From: Xiphydria camelus
Taxonomy: Eukaryota; Arthropoda; Insecta; Hymenoptera; Xiphydriidae
NCBI GenBank assembly: GCA_963678675.1
Contig: OY783196.1
Coordinates: 22,670,827-22,734,826 of the forward strand
DNA length: 64,000 nucleotides
Direction of reading: 5' to 3'
A program made the translations under genes and the position numbers. This document shows positions 57,964-64,000 of this stretch, piece after piece. Each line of letters starts with the position of its first letter. Positions within the stretch are counted from its first letter, which is position 1. Under the pieces are notes generated by a model. The model saw only the letters and a list, made by a program, of their open reading frames with translations, was not told the origin of the DNA and did no database searches.

Positions 57964-59047
57964 GATATCCTTTCTAATAACTGCAGTTTACATCAGTGCA
58001 CATTTTTTCTACCCACTGCATCGACTAACGATGAACGCTCGATACACGCATTCGAAGTTCATCCCCCGGAAGGATCTACACGCCGGATGTACGAGTAAAT
58101 ATCGGTGGCTCGAACTAGCGAGCTCGCCTTCAGGGCGGCAATGTCTCCATTTCCGCCCTAAGTAAGATCCTCCTCGCGCCACCGAAGTGCGCGATGTATT
58201 TTCTTCGCTCCGTCACGAGTGCACCAACGCGGTTACACATACCGCGCGAATATGGGGGTACGCGTTAACCCGTCTTTATGGCAAGGCGGAGAGAGAGAGA
58301 AGAGCTATCTCGTAGCTCACGGATTCGCGCGCGAGCACACGACGAGTACCTAGGTACTCCTTGCATCGTATTCCGCACGTACATAGATATCCGCGTATAG
58401 CGCGCTCGAGTATTTTGCTGCAATTTAACCGTAACAGCTTAACAGGCAGTTTGTATTGTCGAGTCGAGGGGCTCGCGGGATTTCGTACACGCATTCGCAC
58501 ACACACGCGCGCGCGCGCGCTCGCGGTTTCCCGTTGGCCACGGCCGCTGGACGTACGTACGTCCGCACGGGGATGGTATTGCATCGCATATAAACCACCG
58601 GTTACATCTCATGACGTTTGAATTGCTATACGATGCATGCATACAGTACGCTGCATTACATTTGTTGGCCAACTCGTACGACCAGCCACTCGATCCGCGA
58701 GCGGACGCGAAATAACGGCGTGGCGCGGAATCGCGGAGGGGAAGTTGGCCGCGGATCGAAAACCAACGATAACGCTCGAATCGCCCACTTCCGGTGAGTA
58801 TTTCTTTTTCCCGCGAAGCTCGCGCATGAAGGACCGGGGCGAATATCGACGTAATTCTGGCGTCGGTGCGATGGGAGCGAATTGCGGGCTATTTTCGGTA
58901 TGATGTCTCTGGCAGTGATTTCGTGTTATTCTTACGCTGGGATTAGAGTTATGCATGGAGTGAGGAAGACTTATCAAATTGGTACCATGCGTGTCAATTT
59001 ACGTTGAAAGAATCTGCTGTAAGAAGATAGCCACATTTATTTATAAA
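57964..59047. other. Gene-free stretch
   Basis: CpG-rich, with a short alternating CG/AC run at about 58498-58519. Overlapping short frames on both strands carry no domain. Confidence 0.35.
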
Positions 59048-59283
59048 TACACTGAGAAAAATATTTCGGCAAATTAAACCAAAATCCTGGAGACAGTTTG
59101 GTGAAATATGGATTCTCTCTCCATTCGTTTTGTTAAACAGACTACTTTTTAATCAGAATGATTAAACATTCAAATAGAATAATTGAATATTTTGTTCAAT
59201 CGACCAGTATTTTGATTGGAATAACTAAACGCGTTTGACTAGATGCGTTTTGTCATTTTAACCTAATCAATTTTCTCAGTATA
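59048..59283. mobile_element. MITE, copy 2 of the 9519 family
   Basis: Starts (TA)CACTGAGAAAAATATTTC and ends CAATTTTCTCAGTATA. It aligns with 9519-9764 throughout. Its better-preserved left end shows that the family belongs to the CACTGAGAAAAA-terminus group. Confidence 0.75.
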
Positions 59284-59965
59284 TACTCGTAGTTAGAAAC
59301 CGCATATGTTTCGCAGTTGAAACTGGATCAAAAGGGTCCCTCTGAAGATGAAGAATCGGTTCCCGAGGGAGCATCGGCTAGACCGACGTATTCGCGTCGG
59401 AGGATACACGGTAGACCTCATCATCGGTACCAATATAAAGCGACACTTAAATTCCCTCGTTTCATTCGTTCGATCGTCTCGAAACGGCAGCTCGTCTTCG
59501 CGTCCGCTTCCCCACCGCGACAACGCGACTCGGTTAACGTTGCATTTTTGCCGAGAAGTGGCAGAAAAAGATGAAACGGCGGGAAAAGAAGACGAGAGGA
59601 CGACCAGACGGAGAGAGATGAGAGACGCAAGGTAGGATGGTGCCTCCTTATCGGTTCGAGTCAGCTGCCGCCAGCCAGTTCGTCCTCGCTCGCTCCGTCG
59701 TATACCTATTCCGTCTCTTCTTACTTTTCCTCCTCATCCCTTTAACCCACGCGCCGGATAAGTATCGAAGGAATGTTAATGGAATCCATTCTGTGTCAAA
59801 TTGAAGACTGATCGAAATCCCCGTTATTATAAAATAAACAAATGTAGCGACGCGTTCGTGAACGAATTCGAGACGGTGGATACGTCCGACTGCTTTCCTG
59901 CCTTTACTACTTTGTCCGCTCGCTTCTCTACTTTACTAGTACGTTTTCGTCGATAAAATTGAGTA
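59284..59965. other. Gene-free stretch
   Basis: CpG-rich; short overlapping frames only. Confidence 0.35.
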
Positions 59966-59967
59966 TA

Positions 59968-60290
59968 TGAGGGTCATTTAAAACGTCTTTGTCCACCTGA
60001 AAATTACCGGTCCACAGCGTACACAACAAACGCGGCACCGAGCGCGAGGATAATTTTCTCATACCCAAATCCTCGTGCAAAATCTTGTGCACCCGTTAAT
60101 CTGATATCTTACAAGCCTCAGCAATCTCTTTCACGGAGAATCGATGATCTTCCATTACAGTTTCATGCACTAAGCCCACAATTTCGTCAGTTGAAACAGT
60201 GTTTGGGCGACCAGAACGTTCATCATTAAAAATGTTTGTACTCAGCCACCTAATGTTTGACGGTTGTGTACGAAGGGGACACTTCACCGT
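59968..60290 (-). pseudogene. Truncated mariner transposase fragment (- strand)
   Basis: On the - strand the frame from 60287 reads ...FNDERSGRPNTVSTDEIVGL, then VHETVMEDHRFSVKEIAEAC, KISD, a stop, then RVHKILHEDLGMRKLSSRSV and PRLL. The (D)DERSGRP and (V)HKIL...LGMRKLS(S)RWVP motifs are classic for the helix-turn-helix half of mariner transposases. A stop interrupts it; the catalytic domain and the transposase start are missing. The left edge GAGGGTCATTTAAAACGTCT, next to TATA, resembles a mariner terminal repeat. Its partner was not found, so the element is truncated at one end and internally deleted. Confidence 0.8.
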
Positions 60291-61137
60291 ATACTGAGAC
60301 TAACTTAACGCTGTACTGTTACTTCAAATTAAATATTAGTATCTTCAATTTTTAGGTACCTACAATAAGGTGAAAAATAATTTGCAACGCAATTTCATTG
60401 TCGTAAAAGTCGATTTAATCCAGTGATAGTAATGATGAATCAAATATGTAGGTGTATTTAAGGATTTTACTTGGAATTTTGGATTTTGATTTTAGTATAA
60501 ATATTGTGGGAGGTCAACGTGTCTCTAATTAAAATTTTGATCGCCGTTTAAATCAAAGTAGAAAAAAATTAATAGCATTTCCTCGATTTGTCAGGTTATT
60601 CGATATATATCTACGATTTTAAAAATTATGCATGATTAACGATTTGACGCAACTGACTTCCCTAATTTATTTAACCGAAAAACAACGAGCCACATGAAAT
60701 CTATAACTACGCCTATGCAACGCTCGGGTATCGCCAACTTATACAATACTTGCACGTGACATAGACGTTCGTGAATTCGTGGACCCCTCTCGCGAATCGT
60801 GCCGTCTGAAATTAACGGGTAGACATTTTTCCGAGGGAGCGATGATTATAAAAGCCCGGATGGCGTGTCGTGAACGAGACGGCTGGTCGAGTAGTCGACT
60901 AGGCTCACGACTCGCACCGGCTCACGCTTCGCCCTTGCTTCGGAGTGCAGATTGCAGTTTTGTCGCGTGTCTCCTCCTCCGACCCGCCCACTTATTACCC
61001 CGCCAGTAATTTTCATATAGGGTTGACATTATCGCTTTTAATCGTCGCTCTAACGCGAGCCTTCGTTCTTCGTTATTTAAATCCCCTTCCGTTCGACCTT
61101 TTCGACTTATGGGGTTATTCTGTGTACAAAACTATAA
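60291..61137. other. Gene-free stretch
   Basis: AT-rich to about 60750, then CpG-rich. No supported feature. Confidence 0.35.
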
Positions 61138-61232
61138 GCTCTGTACGATGCTGCATTCTATAATTCCTTATGTATACACAGATTTCTTATGTAATTTTTA
61201 TAGAATGGCGTACTTTATAGAGCTTACAGTTT
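61138..61232. repeat. Short foldback with ~36-bp arms
   Basis: AAACTATAAGCTCTGTACGA...GCATTCTATAA pairs with TTATAGAATGGCGTACTTTA...AGCTTACAGTTT, with a few mismatches. The loop is about 24 bases. Confidence 0.65.
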
Positions 61233-61671
61233 CGTTCAGAAAAGCGCCGTTAAGTTCGTTCGATTTCGAAACAAACACGTTATGAAAAAACGGTGTTGGT
61301 ATCGCGGTGTTATCAATTTTTTTCGGTGTGAGAAAAAAGTCACCGTAATCTCCTGATTTTAAAATTTATGCTATAAGATTATACCACAATAAAATCAAGC
61401 GAGTACAATGGTTGACCGATGTCTTTGGCGATATTAAAGACTGTTCGATATATTTAATACTACATCAAATATCTATATACCAAATAATTTGTCTTTATAA
61501 CACTACATAAAAACCAGACACAAGTAAGTTTGCGCAACGCTATTCATATTAAATTTCTCACGAACGAAAATTGAGTATGTGTGAATGAATTGATCATATA
61601 ATAATACGTGTAGCCTAAAATATGTACTTTATATGTCAAAAATATAGCTGATTCATAGCAACTATATGTAC
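61233..61671. other. AT-rich stretch, nothing seen
   Basis: No reading frame, repeat or RNA gene could be supported. Confidence 0.4.
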
Positions 61672-62109
61672 CTACGCCTAGCGTCAATGATTCTGATTGA
61701 CCCACTTTGGGTGACGGTACTTCTATCGAGTCGACCGTTGAACGGTTCGAGCAGATCTTCTTGTTTTGCTATGAAGCACCAATCAAATTTAGGCCTAGCG
61801 CATGCATACAACTTTTAGTTGTATAACTATTTAGTTGTGTGTCATAAGTTTATGGGAATGCATGAACGTGCACATACTATCAATTCGATAGTTGCTCGAA
61901 AAAAAAATGAAGAAGCCACATCGATCTCCTTTCGAGAGGGAGAGAGAGAGAGACGAGCATACAATTCGACTAAACAGTTTAGTCGATGAAAAGTTGTACG
62001 TATGCACCAGGCCTTAGCCTTCATGCAAAACATTAAGATTCACTCGAATCTTTCGGTTACAGTACCGTCATCCAAAGCGGGTCCATCAGAATCATTGACA
62101 CTAGGTGTA
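61672..62109. mobile_element. Foldback element with ~170-bp diverged arms
   Basis: CTAGCGTCAATGATTCTGAT at the left pairs with ATCAGAATCATTGACACTAG at the right. Pairing continues through GACCCACTTTGGGTGACGGTAC, TTTGCTATGAAG and CGCATGCATACAACTTTTAG. The centre holds a GA run (61938-61953). No coding capacity. Confidence 0.75.
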
Positions 62110-63773
62110 TTTTAAATTTGTTTATGCTTTTTTTTTCTACGGTGCAACTCATTCCCTACCCCTCGCAAAACGGCGAAACAATTGCAAGTCTCCCCGCGAT
62201 CCCCGCGTCACCAGGGAAATGAAATTATCGAACTATTTAGGGGACCCGGGCGGAGCTCAGATGGTCCGCTGATATTAGTTCCAGATCCGGACTTCGCGGA
62301 CGCCCTGTAGGTGCTGGGGATCCGTCGCGGTGGGCAATTACCCGGCTAAATATTCACAAGTTCATTACGAGCGGAGTTAGAGGCTCGCCTCACCGCCGCT
62401 GCGCCTCTCTCAGCGTCTACCTCTACCATTCCGCAGCCCTCGCTGTCGTTCCAGACCTTTGTTAGGCTAGAAGTGAAATATTCCCCCGCAACTCCCTTTG
62501 CCTATACCAACGGCAGCGCGAGCGAAAGGAGCGGGGAGGGTTGAAACAAAAGAAACACGAGCGAAACGTTTGGAAAATTGTGGCAACCATCGCGTCTCCA
62601 TTGAGAGCCACCGAATTGACCCTAACTCTTTGACTTCGTTCATAGATGACGTCACGCGACGTTTCGTTCGTTCGTTCGGTCCCTGCAACCCTCCAATTGC
62701 CGTGTCACGCTGCGTTTTGCTGCGTAATTACCCCTTCTCTCAATATTTGATACGCTATGTTTTCCCAGTACCTACTACCACCCCCCCCCCCCCTAACTTT
62801 TTCAATACTTCTCGTAATGCTTTCCGTGACCATCGCGGTGGATCTATGCCCCTCTTTTACTTCTTTGTTTCGATGCATCACGCTACCAGGAACCCTCATC
62901 GGTATGACGTCATCTATGGACGAAAAAAAGCTCTTATCTAACTTCCTCGAATTAATGGGTTCGTCTTATGATTAGTCGGTGCGATGTACACGCGCGATAG
63001 AAGTCGATGTGTTATTAATTAAAAATAATACTGCAAAGTGCCGACGTAATAGGGTTCGTGATTTCTACTTTAGCGCCTCGAATTGTAGAGGGAGTAGGAT
63101 GAAGTTAATCTGTTAACTCGGTATGGCGAAATATTTCGTCATACACGAACTACTACTGCAATGGGCATGACGACATCTTTTGTCATGGAAATTTGCCGTA
63201 ATATTTTGAACGCATTAAGTTTTATGTAGTTCTTATCTATTAAATCCTAGCGTGGTTGATTTATATAATATTATGTTATAAAATATTTTGTCGAAATAAA
63301 TAAAGTCAATAAGTTAAAAATTATTTTCTTTTATTACTTGAGGTGTGATGATATTACTTATAACTATGAAGAAAAAAGTTCCCATTGTGAAACGAGTTGA
63401 ACGAAAAGTTTATTCCCCGGTTAACAGGTTAAAAAGTGGGTATATCGCTTCGTTCCTTGGTTTAGTGAGATAAGTGACCTTATTAAATCAAATAAATAAA
63501 TCGTTCAATAATACCGGGACCGTTTAAAATTCATTCAAAATTCATTCATATCTTAAGGATCAATCTATCGTCCAAAATTCTCGTAATTATAAAAGTCATT
63601 GAATTTGCTCGAGAGAGAGAGAGAGAAGACTGGGATTATATCTTTTCAATAAAATTGGTATGATTTCATTAACTGTTTTTCATTGGTTGCTTAATCATAA
63701 ATCAATGTGAAAATGGTTGGAGATGAGAAGTGTCAACATTTAGGTAGCTTGATATGGAGTGTGATATGTAATA
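62110..63773. other. Gene-free stretch
   Basis: Mixed composition, AT-rich after 63000. C13 at 62781-62793; GA repeat at about 63610-63626. The frames lack domains. Confidence 0.35.
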
Positions 63774-64000
63774 CACAGGGTGACTTGCCTAAAAAGTAAG
63801 ATTAGTGTTTGACCTAAAGCCAATAAAATCGGAATAATCTATTGTTTTCTCCCTGCTTGAGCAAGTTTTTTTTATTATGAAGAGGGCTGGTACACTCTTC
63901 ACAAAGAGAAACTTGATCAAGCAGCGGAAAAACAATGGAATAACCCGATATTAGTCACTTTAGGCCGTACCCCGATCCTCCCTTTCAGGCAAATCATTCA
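63774..64000. mobile_element. MITE family B, copy 2 (reaches the window edge)
   Basis: Begins CACAGGGTGACTTGCC and matches 37952-38180 throughout. The right end reads CTTTCAGGCAAATCATTCA at the window edge; its inverse resembles the left terminus, so the element is complete or nearly so. GGAATAACCCGATATTAGTC pairs with the left-half text. Confidence 0.75.

Noticed and set aside
1..64000. CRISPR arrays, bacterial operons, integrated viral genes
   Set aside because: No regularly spaced short direct repeats, no adjacent co-directional prokaryotic-type frames and no recognisable viral protein motifs were seen.

Overview
This window looks like nuclear DNA from an insect, most likely a hymenopteran such as an ant. 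Three things point that way: CpG-rich GC blocks alternate with AT-rich blocks and CpG is not depleted; the genes are compact and carry very short first coding exons; and the DNA between them is packed with mariner relics and short TA-flanked inverted-repeat elements (MITEs). No rRNA, convincing tRNA, CRISPR array or bacterial-type operon is visible. The species assignment is inference.

Two protein genes are well supported, both on the + strand. (1) A secreted, extracellular, cuticle-type protein is built from YGPP/YGxP repeats and serine runs. Its large exon (25123-28527, 1134 codons) is preceded in frame by a stop that overlaps an AG acceptor. A TATA box at 19166 and a 5-codon exon (19423-19437) ending in a strong splice donor supply the start, which implies a 5.7-kb first intron. 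(2) A small secreted one-domain chitin-binding (CBM14/peritrophin-A) protein lies at 57343-57788. It has a 7-base first coding exon, a 104-bp intron, a TATA box and two polyadenylation signals. Both products are exported and probably act in chitinous matrices such as cuticle, tracheal lining or peritrophic lining. They lie about 29 kb apart and there is no evidence that they are co-regulated. A third, weak candidate is a lysine-rich terminal exon on the - strand (11850-12056), possibly part of a transposon.

Layout: 1-2.3 kb, nested inverted-repeat elements including a transposase fragment; 2.3-7.8 kb, no gene; 7.8-8.3 kb, foldback element; 8.3-19 kb, GC-rich DNA with MITEs and the lysine-rich exon; 19.1-29.4 kb, the YGPP gene; 29.5-33.8 kb, a dense cluster of MITEs and a dead mariner; 34-57 kb, a gene desert of CpG-rich blocks, microsatellites and further MITE/foldback elements; 57.2-58 kb, the chitin-binding gene; 58-64 kb, MITEs, a mariner relic and a foldback element.

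I found no convincing new multi-gene system. The most interesting material is the non-autonomous transposon population. It includes several families sharing CAC(T/A)GA-type termini, elements caught at different stages of decay, a MITE with perfect 103-bp arms, and two mariner/Tc1-type deletion derivatives that still encode transposase C-termini. The charged C-terminal module of the otherwise low-complexity YGPP protein is also worth attention.
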